From Cryptomeria japonica (lineage: Eukaryota > Streptophyta > Pinopsida > Cupressales > Cupressaceae), in the NCBI RefSeq assembly GCF_030272615.1, contig NC_081406.1, positions 165,275,521-165,339,520 of the forward strand: 64,000 nt of DNA, read 5' to 3'. Every line of letters starts with the position of its first letter. Position 1 is the stretch's first letter. The notes under the pieces were generated by a model that was given only the letters and a program-made list of their open reading frames with translations, had not been told where the DNA came from and did no database searches. Both the position numbers and the translations under genes were made by a program. This document shows, piece by piece, positions 10,442-22,500 of the stretch.

Positions 10442-13400
10442 CAATGTGCAAGATGTGTTCCTTCCAGACTTCTTTATCCATACTCACTTCCATAAATTTA
10501 GTTCTTTAGTTCTGTGTGTTTCCAAGTGATCAGAATAGACAACCAACATAGATTCGATTCTAGCAATTCTGGAGAAGTCATCTTTGGTTAAAGATTTTGA
10601 TTTTTTAACCAGGTTCATCTTTCCTTTGAAGCTCTCCACCATATCCACTGTCTGCTCGATGGTTTGTCCGTCTTCCTTGAGAAGCTACACATCAATGCAC
10701 TTCAAGTCTTTCTGCATTACAACAATGAGTTCTTTCAATTCCTTCAATAACTTAATGGATTCTTCATGGCCTTGCTTAGTGATTGAATTTCTCCATTCAA
10801 TATTTTCTTTTGCCACATACAATATCTTTTCATCCAAATCTGTAACCGCCTTTTCAGCGAGAAATTTCATGACACCATATTTCTACACATCTTTCATTTG
10901 GATCAACACTGCCACCCATTTGTTCGTTTCTTTTTCCCGTGCTATCACCTCTGTTTCAAGCTCTTGAGTTACTATTACAACATCCTCGTATACCCTAATC
11001 AGATTAGCAATATATCCTACTCCCTATTGAATTATGGATTCAAGCCACTCATCGAAGGTTTCCACCATCAAACGATTCCTCTGAAGCTTATCCAACAAAT
11101 TTTTGTTCATTGGTGATTTAGGATCAAAACACAGAGAAATTTGTGACAGGGGTTGCGAGCTGGGATGGTGTATGGCATTGATGTATTCTGCCATCTGTTT
11201 AACAACTTGTTTCATCTCCCGCTTGTCCTTCTCATCCTTCCATGTTCTTGATAACATCCTTTTTGTGGAAGACTCTAAATGTTTCGCATCCGTAGCCCTT
11301 GAAGCAATTCCTAAATCGATCTTTTCAATGGAAAAGTCCTTCTCAATAGCATTTTCTGGATCTTTTTCTGAAATTGGCTTAGCCATTTCAGCTACCCAAT
11401 GCCCTGTATTCTCATCCACCTCCAGCATGGCCTCTGCTTTTAGTCTCTTAGACCTAGATGTCTTTCCAAGGCATCTACTCACCATATCTTCTATTGGAAC
11501 GTTGATAGGAACCACATTTCATTTCTTGCTGATTGAGGCTCCCAACCATCTAGAAACATTTGGGGATTCTTTCACTGGTGGCATCTGATAGTCTGATGAA
11601 TCCATGATAGCCAAAGTGGCCACCTGATTGAGATTGTCCTCAGGTTGTTATTTTTGTTTATCTTCATCTTGAGTTGCAGGGATATCTGCTACTGGTTCAC
11701 CCATATTTACTTGTGCTTCTTCACTATCAAGAATTATGATGGCTTCTTCCCTTGTAGGTTCTTTACTTTTCTTCTTATTTCTGGAATGGGTGACTTGAAT
11801 TGATGAAGATCCAAATAGTGATTCCTTGTACCTCTTAGTTTGAACCTTCTCACTCTACGTATCAGTAGCACCTGCAATATCAACAATTATGTCAAAGGAA
11901 GAAATGAGTGTTTGTACAGCAGTATGGGGTTGCTCAACTAATTTCTCAACTGAGGTAGTGGTTAGTTTTATTCCAGATTTACAGTTTCTTAACCACTTTT
12001 TTGTTCTCCTTATAACGTTGAAGGTTCTGGATTGGATATTTTCTTCTTCTCTCCTATCCCAGTCAATTTCAGGAATAGGTTGCTTATGAATTCTTTTATT
12101 GAACTTCGGGTCTAATACATCTTCACCTTCCTCTTCATGTACTCCTGCTATGTTCATTGCTAATTTCATAGTAATGATTTGCCACAGAGTGAACCTTGAC
12201 CATAATCTTTGTTAGACTTCAAATTCATCAGAACAATCTTCCTAGTAGTCTTCTAACTATGGTATATGTGAAAAGTTCACATCAACATTCAAGTGTTTTA
12301 TTGCATATCCTTTACTGTCAAACCCTGACCGAGCAACATAAGGCTGCAGCTTCATTTTCTTGAGTTCCAATTCTAAATTCAATGCATCTGAAGTAGTTTG
12401 GTAGCTGTAATACCCAAGTTCAATTGGGAAAATTGCTCCAGACTCACTTTTCATCCCTAATTTCTTATCAACATGAGCTAATTATCAGCAAACTTCTAGG
12501 AGCACATAACTATCAAGAGTATATTTGGGTAGTTTGAAAGGTTCATCTTCAAAGCCTCCAATTCTAATATAAGTCAACCTAGGAAATTGAATAAAACAAC
12601 TCCCATAATTACTAATCAATTTTAATGCTTTGGAGGACATTCTCTTATTCATGTTTCCCTGCAGTTCAAAAGTTAACCTTCCTGCAAAGACATCACTCCA
12701 TCCCAAGAAGTTTTCTATATACCTCTGTCTCTGCAAGTCTGAATAGAACTCATAGACTTTCATTCCATCAACCCATGGTTCCTGATATAATCTTGGCCAT
12801 TCTCTAATGCAAGATAAAATATAAAACAGGTAGGAAGACATATGAAAACTGGCTATTCCAACAAAATTACTCAAACCCTCATGTAATCTCTCTACAATTA
12901 CTTGTGCCCAATCAAGGTATTTCTCACCAGACAATAACACCTGAATGTAAAAATACATCCAGTCTTCCCAATAAAAGGCATGTGAATTCTCCTTGAGCCT
13001 GTTCAAAAGAATTACAATATCCCTCACTTCTGTAATAAAATGCTCCCTTGTCAAAGGTTTAGGTAACCTAGAACCTCCCTTCTGCATTTTAAGGAGCCAA
13101 TTTCTAGCAATGACACTCTGATAAACACTTTTCTTCTCAGAGAAAAATGCATATGAGGTTCCTGTGGACCAATCTTTGTATGGCTCTTTGTGAGGGATCC
13201 CAATCACAACCATTACTGTTTCTCTGTCAATCCGCACTAAAATGCCTCCATCACTAGCCCTAATACACCTGTTACTAGCATCATATTTGCTCATGCATAA
13301 ATACACTAATTCGGAGCAGGGAGCAGTGATTGGGAAAGCAGTGGCTTCAACCAGACCATTGTGAACTATCTTTTCCATCATGGAATTGGCCTCTAGATTC

Positions 13401-13838
13401 TTAGCCCTTTCTAGAAAATTTTCTAACTCATCCTGAACTAAAGCCGTATCATCTAATTCTAGAAGGGTACTAATTAAGCATGAGGTTTGACCCAAGTTTG
13501 GAAGAATTGGTCTCATGTTTGCTTAAAATTGCATCAATCAGACAACATTCAACCCTGAGGCAAGGAATTACACTAACTATTTTAGAGCTAAAACAAAGAA
13601 GGGGAGGTTAGTGATTAAACTCACCTATCTTCACCATCAAACTGTGTAACCTTTGGAAAAACTGAGCTAAATTACCTTCCGCATCCTTACTCTTCACTAG
13701 TAGCAACAATGATTTCCTTACCTGAGAAGCATCATATTTAAGGACATAAAACACTGACAAGTACCAAAGCATGCTTTGCCCCAGCTCATTTATCCGTGTA
13801 AAACTTCCCATGATTTGATATAGTTCTGACATGCTCAT
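10442..13838 (-). pseudogene. Long unrecognised protein, decayed, with one intron
   Basis: I do not recognise this protein. One frame runs from 13521 to about 10490 (roughly 1,000 codons) with scattered stops, for example a TGA-TAA pair just below 12490. The best stretch, 12485-13516, has 343 codons without a stop and is globular, rich in W, Y and F, with RIDRETVMVVIGIP and WEDWMYFYIQVLLSGEKYLDW. The C-terminal third (10685-11850) is charged, with K/E-rich, coiled-coil-like segments (KETNKWVAVLIQMK, LLKELKELIVVMQKDLK). A short first exon (13625-13838) begins MSMSELYQIMGSF. It lies beside the G2 LTR, so it may be an extra ORF of a large gypsy element or a captured host gene. A donor-like GTGAGT near 10484 may mark a second intron. 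Confidence 0.55.
13522..13624 (-). other. Probable 103-nt intron in the unknown gene
   Basis: The donor is AG|GTGAGT (GT at 13623-13624) and the acceptor AATTTTAAG|CA (AG at 13522-13523). Removing it joins the frame of 13625-13838 to the frame of the 343-codon block in phase, through a split Ala codon. The intron carries stops in all frames. Confidence 0.6.
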
Positions 13839-14414
13839 TAATTAAGAATCAATTCCACACAGTCGATATGCTTTCTCATGATTGCTTTCCATAATTACAG
13901 TTTGAAAACATGGAAAATGAGGAATATTTTGTTCCCATAGCGCCGCCTTTATCTCCTAAACACCATCAAGCTGATTTGAAAGAATGCTTTGAACCTTGAA
14001 CTATTTCAAAAGAAGTTCATTGGTTCAAAGTTCAAAGACAAAAGATCAAAACTCATGGCAAAGAAGAAGAGAACAAAAGAAAATTTCAATGATGCAAAAA
14101 TGAACCATTCCAAGAGTGGTTCAATGGTTCAAGTTCATGACGACCACAAGGACTAACATTAAAGGGACAGCCGCAATACATAAGACAAAAGATGACTTGA
14201 ACCTTGAATCGGAAAGGTTCAAAGTTCACATTCAACGACTATGCTAATGAAGACTTAGAACTTAATAGACCACATTTCCTTTGAACCAGAATTTTAACTT
14301 TATAAAGGGTTTAATGGAAGAGTTTGAAACTAAAATTGATGAAGACTTAAGCTTTGCAATACTTAATAAAATAATGCCCCCCCCTAATTGATAAGCTATA
14401 AGTCGGTAAACAAG
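13839..14414. other. Non-coding stretch with repeated GGTTCAAAGTTCA words
   Basis: No gene is seen. The words GAACCTTGAA and GGTTCAAAGTTCA occur together twice (about 13990-14040 and 14195-14235). This may be the upstream region of the unknown gene. It ends where the copia C fragment begins. Confidence 0.45.
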
Positions 14415-15171
14415 GGGTAACAGGTTGAATGACTCAAAACTGGTTGGAACTCCTATGGTGACTGGCTGCAAATTATCAAAAAATGATGAATCTCCCAAAG
14501 CTAATTAGTCTTTATAAAGATCTATGGTTGGTGGACTACTATATCTTACTCAGACTAGACTAGACATTATGCATGTTGTGTGCATGGCTACTAGATATCA
14601 AGCTGATCCAAAAGAGATGTCACTAGGCGGTATAGAGAATATTTAGATACTTGAAAGGGACTGTGGATTATGGTTTGTGGTATCTGAGGAATGATGACTT
14701 CATGTTATGTGCTTACACTGATGCAAATTGTGCCGGTGATGTTGATGACTGGAAGAGTACCTCCAATGGTGCATTCTTTTTGGGTGAGAAGTTGGTTTCA
14801 TGGGCTAGTAAGAAACAAGATTCATTGTCCTTATCTATTGTTGAAGTTGAGTACATTGTTGCTGCTAGTAACTGAACTTAGGTAGTTTGGATGAAATAAA
14901 TGTTGAATGATATCAGAATTATCTATGATGAGCCTACTGTAATATATTGTGATAATTACAGTGTTATTAATATGTCAAAGAATCCGGTGCCACATTCAAA
15001 GACTAAACCTGTGTCAATCAAATATCATTCCTTAGTGAAGAGGAAGTGAAGTTGGAATATGTATCTACAAAGGAATATATTGTTGATATTTTCACTAAGC
15101 ATTTGCTTGCAGATACATTTGTCTATTTGAGAGACAAGTTAGGGGTATCTACCCCTCCTGATGAGAACTAG
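14415..15171 (+). pseudogene. Copia C RT end and RNase H
   Basis: Frames spell the tail of a copia polyprotein: VGTPMVTGCKLSKNDES, then YKSMVGGLLYLTQTR, then the RNase H part YTDANCAGDVDDWKSTSNGA with FFLGEKLVSWASKKQ, YCDNYSVINMSKNP, and the end DIFTKHLLADTFVYLRDKLGV. RNase H degrades the RNA strand of the RNA-DNA hybrid. Several stops and frameshifts break it, including a TAA at 14897-14899 after WMK that element A shares. The natural stop is TAG at 15169-15171. The longest open piece is 14651-14875. Confidence 0.85.
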
Positions 15172-15499
15172 TTGCATTGAGTTGCATCAATTTGGTGGAC
15201 TTCATAGTCTTAAATTTTTGTCTGGATTGATGAGCTGGTGCTGCTCCTCTGGTAGAGTAGTCATTTGGAATGGTTATCTTTTTATGACGGAGAGAATCAT
15301 GATTTGTTTATCTAAGGGGGAGAATAAGTTCGATTTTCTATTTTGAAGATATTTGGCATTGTTGTCAAACGGGGAGAGAAGCATGTGAAAAACTATTTTA
15401 TGTGCTTGATCTTAGGGGGAGTCTATTGGAGATGTTTTCTTTCTTTGAATTCATTGTTTTTCACATTCATATATTTCCATCAATGCCAAAGGGGGAGAT
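15172..15499 (+). promoter_or_regulatory. Multiple polypurine tracts of copia C
   Basis: Purine tracts of the AGGGGGAG type recur near 15317, 15370, 15410 and 15488; the last (CAAAGGGGGAGAT) abuts the LTR and is the likely plus-strand primer. Repeated tracts in this place are described for Sireviruses. Confidence 0.75.
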
Positions 15500-16838
15500 T
15501 GTTGGACATTGTTGCTGCTAGGATATGTTGTTGTCATTGATGTCAACATATTCCTGTGATTTATCATTTCGGTGATTGTAGATTGGTTTATTGGGATTAT
15601 GATTTGGTGTATGGAGTATCTCTAGTGTCATTATATTATTCTGTATTGGTTTTGGTGTTCCAGAAAGCCTAATTAATCATATCATATGATCTGGTTTGTA
15701 GTTTGTTTTTTCTGATTAGTGCTTTACAAAGTTTAGTATTTCCTCTGATATATTCCAGTGTGATTAGGTCTTGAGCTGATGTTTTGGGAGATTGTTTGGG
15801 ATGGTATTGTGTATCTTCATTTCAAATGATTCATGATTTTTTGCTCTGCAAGTTATCTTTCTTTGTGACAGTTGTTGTTGTTTGAGTGGTCTTGAGATTC
15901 AGATGTTGATTGATGAAGATTTGATAAGTGGTGTTGGTGCAGCTATTACTGATAATTCTAACATGCTTGTTGGTGTTTCCTAATTGTCTCCTATTTGTTT
16001 TGATGATCCGCATTGATTGTTGTGCATGTTCTTGTTTTTTTTGCTGAACCGGTGATGTTCTTTGTGTTATGCGGTTTTCCTGGTAGTGTAGCGTGTTGTG
16101 GTTGATCTTGGTGTGATTACCGGTGGTGGCGAGCATTTGGAAATTTGATTTAGGACCATGATATGTAATGTATATCATTATATTGGTTTGGTGGTCGATC
16201 TCTGTATCATTTGATGTAATTTTGTAATTGTGAGTTGAGGGTTTAGCCGACCTTGTTGTCAAGGTTAATGAATTGTATAAATAGGCGATATTGTCATATA
16301 ATTTAGGTATCAAGGTTGTGTCTATATTATTAGAGAGTGGTGTATGTGCGAATAAGAATTTATCTTTCGGTGTGGTGTATTGAGTAGAGATAGGTGTTGT
16401 AGGGAAGACAATTGTGCTTAACCAAAACTATCATTAGGCATTTTGAGATGTTATTATTTCAGTTCATTTCTTCCATATTGTAGTTCAAATCTTGTTGTAA
16501 GTTAGCGAGACTTTCCCGAGGGTTGTATCCTTCCAGGTTATTATCTTTTTAGTAGTGAGTTGTAGGCAGCATCTCTGAATGCATGCACATTCCCCATTGT
16601 GATATTTTCACATACTACTGTAGAGTATCATATTATTGTGGGTAGGTTCCCATCATGGTTTTTCCCTTAACTGAGTTTTCCACATAAAATTTTTGGTGTT
16701 GTGTGTTTTTATATCTACTTTCTTATCCTTGTTGTTGCTTGAGTTTATTCGTTTTACATTTGTGGTTAAGTTTGTAGATCCGGTGAAAACTGATTCATGC
16801 CCCCCACTCTCATTTTTCTTTCATTGTTGTTTCCAACA
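15500..16838 (+). repeat. Copia C 3' LTR
   Basis: The LTR starts TGTTGGACATTG right after the last polypurine tract and ends TTTCCAACA, 1,339 bp. It carries a TATA box at 16276-16284 (GTATAAATAGGCG). Near its 3' end is the block CATGGTTTTTCCC then GAGTTTTCCACA, which is shared by every copia LTR in the window. The base run after it (TAAAC) would be the target duplication, but the left partner is lost. Confidence 0.85.
16276..16284 (+). promoter_or_regulatory. TATA box in copia C LTR
   Basis: TATAAATAG in the LTR, in the sense of the element. Confidence 0.65.
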
Positions 16839-17255
16839 TAAACGACACCATGCTATGAAGAATGCAATAAAAAAGAAGAGGTAATCTTTAAAAAGGAGAG
16901 AGAGAGAGAAGGAAAATGAATCCTTGGCCCCCAAGCAAGAGAACAAGGAAGGATTATGATGAAAGATCACAAATTACCTAAGGAGGGATTATTCATAAGA
17001 GACATATCATTTCAAAGAAAGAATAGGTCCTAATCAAGGAACACACATGTACTCACATTAAAGATAATTCTATGCAAGAAAGGACACCAAGTTATGAAGA
17101 ATGCAATCCATAAAGGAAATAGTGAAACCTTAGAAAGAGGCAAGATAATATCTTTCCCCCCAAGCATAGAGACAATAATAAATAGACTATTATGTTTCTC
17201 ACTAATTATGATTTCACCTAAAATTATTCTATCATGAATGACAACAAGCCCCCAA
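16839..17255 (-). repeat. Left remnant of gypsy-like element G4
   Basis: Non-coding. It holds diverged repeats of a unit with GAAGAATGCAA, AGAAGAGGTAATCTT and CCCCCAAGCAAGAGAACAAGG. The same unit occurs in the spacer of G5 near 60900-61090. It ends at the TAGGT duplication of copia A, so it is the continuation of G4, whose other half starts at 38581. A GA microsatellite (AGAGAGAGAGAGA) lies near 16900. Confidence 0.75.
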
Positions 17256-17260
17256 TAGGT
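17256..17260. repeat. Target-site duplication of copia A (left)
   Basis: TAGGT immediately before the LTR start TGTCAGATAG. The identical pentamer follows the other LTR at 38576-38580. Confidence 0.9.
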
Positions 17261-18478
17261 TGTCAGATAGTTCAAATAACCAGAGGACAACTGAGAGGGG
17301 GGGGGGGTGAATTAGTTGTCACCAGGTTACCGAAACCTTAAGCAATTAAAACTTTAATGAACCCAAAAGATCAATATCAGAATGCATTAACCAATTACTG
17401 AAATAGCAGATATACCAATTAAGCATAAACAATAATTAGAGAATAGATACCATCCACATGACACCAAGATTTGTACATAGAAAACCTAGTAAAGGAAAAA
17501 AAAATGGTGGGAAGCCTAGCCATAGTCAGATAATACTTCTACAATAAGTATGTGATTAAAAACTGAGGGGCTTGCACTTGCAAGAAGGCCAACAACCTAG
17601 AGAACACTTCTCATTACAAAAGGAGTCTCACTGACTACACAAAAATCCACACTACAATCAGGAAGGAAGAATGAATTGAAATGATAGCATCTCCAATGCC
17701 TGAGAAAAGTTTCAGTTAAGCTCAATACTAGAGCACTTAATCCTCTTGTATAAACCCAACTTGATCAACAATGATCGACCAAATCCTCTGCATGAATGAT
17801 TATTACATTATTTGCTCCTATATCATCCTATCATCCTTACTTGATCTACATTGAGATCTTACATCATATATATACAAACCCTTAACCATAAACAATAAGG
17901 TCGGCCACCAAACAATAAAGCAATTACATAATTACAAAACATGTCAGCCAAAGGCCAAACAAATAATATCCAACCCATAAGTCATCCCGAAAACACATCA
18001 AGAATACCAAACAACACGTTACATTAAGCCATTCCATAACCTAGATAGTACAGAATAGCTCCAGAGATAAATGCAACACCACCAATCAATTGGAACATGA
18101 ACATGATAACCATAAGTATCCTTTAACTCAACTAGAAGCCACACCAACACCACTTATGCATAGCATCAAAATATCTTCACCAAAGATCTGTCGGTGAAAC
18201 CCTCACCAGATCAACAAACCAGGCTTACCAGCATGTAAGATAGCATTTGATCACCAAAACAATACCAACTGACTGAAAATATATCTGAGTAGCATGAGTA
18301 GCACATCTAAGCCAATTCCATAAGCCAAAGGATACTGGAGTATACCAGATCATACCAACCAGAAACCAACCAACCTACCAGGACCAAACAGATACCGGTA
18401 AATAGCCAAAGCAGTTATGTTGACATCAATGAAAAAACATCAATGCAACACATAATCAATTCCTCCAAATGGCCAACA
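17261..18478 (-). repeat. Copia A 3' LTR
   Basis: Plus strand starts TGTCAGATAG and ends GGCCAACA. It aligns over its length with the LTR at 37357-38575. It includes a 12-G run near 17300 and a TATA-like run ATATATATA (17866-17874, minus strand GTATATATATG). Confidence 0.92.
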
Positions 18479-18844
18479 ATCTCCCCCTTTGGCATTGATG
18501 ACAACATTATATGTGAAAAACATCTAAGTGCCAAGAAATTCCAAACAAATCATCCACATAGGAATATAGCAATGAAGTTCTGATCCATACTCTCCCTGTA
18601 GATGATATCACAGTTAAGTTCTACAAATTTCTCCCCCTGATGTATATAATCCTTAAGTTTTTCACATGAATACCTCTCCCCCTTTGACATCAATGCCAAG
18701 AATCTAACATAAATATCAAAGAAAAATCATAAACCACTGAATTACAAGGCTAACTACTTCCCCTAAGTAGTAGCATCACCACATCAATCCAGAATGAATA
18801 ATAGCTCTGATAATGCATACTATAATAATGCCAAATAGCACCAA
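18479..18844 (-). promoter_or_regulatory. Multiple polypurine tracts of copia A
   Basis: Pyrimidine runs on the plus strand (CTCCCCCTTT at 18481, CTCCCCCTG near 18630, CTCCCCCTTTGAC near 18675) are polypurine tracts on the element strand. The one at 18480-18491 touches the LTR and is the likely plus-strand primer. Confidence 0.75.
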
Positions 18845-20846
18845 TCAAGTTTCTAGAGGAGAGGCAGAAACCCCCAATCTATCTGTGAGGTACTTAAATG
18901 ATTCTTTAGGCAAAGGTTTAGTAAATATGTATACAATCTTCTCTTTAATGTTGACATAAACCAATCCAACTTCATTTTCTTCCACCTTCTCTTTCAAAAA
19001 GTTATACTTAATAGATATGTGCTTTGTCTTAGAGTGAAATACCAGATTCTTTGATATGTCTATAGCAGCAGAGTTATCACAGTGAATAACTATCGGTCCA
19101 ATGCAATGCACTCTTATGTCCTTCAACATTTACTTCATCCATAGAACTTGTTTACAGTTAGTAGCAGCAACAACATACTCAGCTTCAACAGTAGATAAAT
19201 AATTACATGATCGTTTCTTATTGATCCATGAAATAAGTTTCTTTCCAAGAAAGAAAGCTCCACCAGAAGTACTCTTCCAGTCATCAACATCACCTACCCA
19301 ATCTGCATCTGTATATGCACATAAAGTAAAGTCATCATGTTTAGAGTACCACAAACCATATTCAGATGTACCTTGCATGTATCTAAAAATCCTTTTCACC
19401 GCACTCTCGTGATTTTCTCTAGGATCATTTTGATATCTTGATCCAATGCGAACAACATTCATTATGTCCGGTCTATTATGAGTCAAATATAGTAGACCTC
19501 CAATCATAGACTTGTATCTTGTAGGATTTACCGATGTAGATTCATCTTTCTTTGACAATTTATCATATGCAACCATAGGAGTAGTAACTAGTTTAGAATC
19601 TTCCATACCAAATTTCTTCAACAATTCCCTAGCATACTTAGTTTGATAGATGAAAATACCTTTATCAGTCTAAGCAATCTGCAATCCTAAGAAAAATTTC
19701 ATTTCCCCAATCATAGATATTTCAAATTGATTCTCCATATTTTTAGAAAATTCCATGCACAACTTATCTTCACCTCCAAAAATGATGTCATCAACAAAGA
19801 CCTCAATAATCAGTATATCATCATCAGTGACTTTATAATATAGATTACCTGCCACCATTATTACCTTTAGTGAAACCAAGTTTTAAAATATATTTGTCCA
19901 ACCTTGCATACCAAGCGCTAGATGTCTGTTTCAATCCATATAAAGCTTTCTTCAACCTGCAAACCATTTTTTTATCATCTGAAAGTGAAAAACCATTAGG
20001 TTGCTCAATATAAACTTCCTCATCAAGATCCCCATTCAGAAAAGCACACTTGACATCCATCTGATAAACCTTGTAGTTTTTATATGCAATATAGGCAAGA
20101 TATAATCTTACAACTTCAATCCTAGCTACAAGTGTAAAAGTTTCACCATAATCAATTCCTTACTTCTAAGAATGTCCTTTACGAACCAATATTAGCCTTA
20201 TTCCTTATAACTTGTCCATCTTCATTTAGTTTATTCCTAAAAACCTATTTAGTTCCAATAATATTCTTATTTTTAGGTCGGGGAACTAAAATCCATGTGT
20301 TATTCTTTTCTATATGATCTAATTCTTTTTCCATAGCTTTCATCCAATATTCATCTTTACATGCTTCAATTACTGATATCGGTTCAACTTGAGAAATTAA
20401 ACATACCTCATTAGCTACCAATCTTCTTCTTGTCATCACTCCTTTGTTCTTACCCCCAATGATCTGATCTTCTGAATGATTCAACCCTACATACCTAGGA
20501 GTCTTCTGACTCTCTGTTCCTCTTCCATGTCCTTCAGTTACTATTGAATTTTCTGATACTGTCGGAGTAACTGGCTCAATATTTTGTTTGGGTAAAGGTG
20601 TTACCGATTGAGTTATGATCATTTCCACTACCGTTTTTTTCTCATAAACTCTGATTTGACTTCTATTCATCTCATCCACCTTAGCATTAGCACTCTCCAT
20701 AATTCTCTGCATTCTTTTGTTATAACATCTATATACTTTGCTTTCATTAGAATAACCAAGAATTATTCCTTCATCATATCTAGGGTCAAACTTTCCAATG
20801 AAATCATCTCTCTTGATATAACATTTACTACCAATGATTCTGAAGT
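18845..20846 (-). pseudogene. Copia A pol, 3' half: integrase end, RT, RNase H
   Basis: Starting at the B junction the integrase resumes with FRIIGSKCYIKRDDFIGKFD, then a linker, RT and RNase H. RT shows MDVKCAFLNGDLDEEVYIEQ, KKALYGLKQTSSAWYARL and the catalytic block FVDDIIFGG (19670-19879). RNase H shows YTDADWVGDVDDWKSTSGGA and HCDNSAAIDISKN; the C-terminus is KPLPKESFKYLTDRLGV. The longest open pieces are 19130-19624, 20245-20712, 19845-20060 and 18845-19129. Lesions include a frameshift between KGNNGG and NLYYKV near 19860, a stop at 19670-19672, and the TAA at 19130-19132 shared with copia C. Confidence 0.92.
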
Positions 20847-22138
20847 ACTAAACTAATTGGTTTAGTCACTGTATCAAAAACTGCACTGCACTGTCAAACT
20901 TTACCGGTTGACCAAAACATCAATGATATAATGCAATAGATCTGAAACTCAAATACCATTTAACCAAAACCTTAAACCATTTTACTAATATCAGTAATAG
21001 CTCATTTTAGATCATTTCCATTCATCTAAATATATCTCAGTGGATTTACCAGTCATTCATATCAACCATATCAAAAACACATCCACAAAATTATTCACCA
21101 CTTGACACAGTGATTTTTCATGTTGAAACCCAAATGGGGAAAACCACGCTGGGGATGAATACCCACAAGTATTCTAAACTCTTCTAAAGTTTGCCTTGTT
21201 AGGAGCCAAGCCTTGTTAGAAGCTTATACAATAATGTCATGTTAAAAACAAATCCAGTTAAGGACCACCCAGTTAAGGAATTGACTACAATACCCTTTTA
21301 AAGGTAATACCCTGTTTGAGGTAACCTCGATGGAGGATTTTAAATCCAACCTAATGGATTACCTGGTTAGAGGATTTCAACAACAAGCCTATTAAAGCTT
21401 ACTCGGTTAAGGGATTTAACTATTGTAATGGTTAGAGAACAAAAAGTTCTTTGTTGATTTGGTAATAGCACTTCCTTGCTTAATTAGATACTTTTCTGCT
21501 CCTATCTTCCTTCACAAAATTTTGCAGACACAGATCCTGGTTCGGAAACAATCACACTTAACCAAATTTTCCAACACAATTACAAACAATTTATTGACCT
21601 TAAAAACAAATACAATAGGTCAGTAACACAACACAAAACCTACAAATCTCATAGAGATTAAAAAAATATCAGTTCAATCTTGACCATTAGATTACATAGC
21701 AATAAACTAGACATTGTTCTAGATAACAACCACTCCTGGATCACCGCACATTGGATCCTATAGCTCATCATGCATTTTTCACTTCATGCTATGTAATTGA
21801 ACATTCCCAAGATAAATGGTTATCTCTACATGCCAAATCCACTTCAAAACTCATCACATGCATCATGCATATGTGGCATCTTCATCTTTGATCATCATTT
21901 AGTCATAGAACATCACAACCAATTTTCCAAGCTCCATCAGTTAGGGTTCTGCTTATCAACTAGTTAGCATTACTGATTGATGTATTTGCTTCAATAATAA
22001 TACCGGTTGCCTTTACTTCTTTACTACCAATTGCTTTACTGCATCATTACTTCTTGCAATACATCTTCATTACCGGTTACTATTGAAATCAATGAAAACA
22101 CTATACTTCATCAATGAAATCTTCATGCAATGCCAACA
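20847..22138 (-). repeat. Copia B LTR 1 (left, truncated)
   Basis: Ends GCCAACA next to the polypurine tract. Homology to the middle LTR starts only at ACTAAACTAA (20847, matching 26781), so the first 116 bp are deleted at the junction with element A. Confidence 0.88.
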
Positions 22139-22500
22139 TGCTCCCCCTTTGGCATTGATGGCAATACAAATATCAATACCCATTGGTTGTGATGATTGAG
22201 TGTAAAGCATATACACAGGTATAGGAATCCTCGTTTACATTTTTCATATACTCTCCTTCAACTGTATCTCGATGTCTTTAGCTAATAACTAGCTATAAAT
22301 CATATATAGTTCTTCTCCCCCTTTGACAATAATGCCAAAGTGAAGGTAAACCATTTTGGTTCTCATCCATGCTTCACTGCTCTGCAACTAGATTCTCCCC
22401 CTGTGGAGTAGCTCCACTGTTCACCAATACTGCTTCAATATTTTCAATAGCCTCTATGATTGATGGCTACCCCATCTACTTAATTGACTTCATGTAGGGG
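22139..22500 (-). promoter_or_regulatory. Polypurine tracts of B interior 1
   Basis: CTCCCCCTTTGGC (22141), CTCCCCCTTTGAC (about 22315) and CTCCCCCTGTGG (about 22394) on the plus strand. The first touches the LTR. The block has no coding sequence. Confidence 0.7.

Larger units (their letters stand above)
14415..16838 (+). mobile_element. Copia element C, 3' end (5'-truncated)
   Basis: Plus-strand remnant with the end of RT, RNase H, a multi-polypurine-tract region and a 3' LTR. Everything upstream of the last part of RT is missing, so the left edge is a truncation and not an element end. The several AGGGGGAG tracts before the LTR are a hallmark of Sireviruses. Confidence 0.85.

Noticed and set aside
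11103-11588. 161-codon plus-strand ORF
   Set aside because: Antisense shadow of the unknown minus-strand protein, whose frame is longer and continues on both sides.
14153-14158. CTAACA as the certain far end of the G2 LTR
   Set aside because: It mirrors TGTTAG at 9586, but such a hexamer is expected about once in 4 kb, and related GGTTCAAAGTTCA text lies on both sides of it. Kept only as a hypothesis.
14262-14498. 78-codon minus-strand ORF
   Set aside because: Partly antisense to the copia C RT fragment (VGTPMVTGCKLSKN on plus); no independent support.
15831-16313. 160-codon minus-strand ORF
   Set aside because: Lies inside the plus-strand copia C LTR; composition (T, N, I rich) reflects the LTR sequence.
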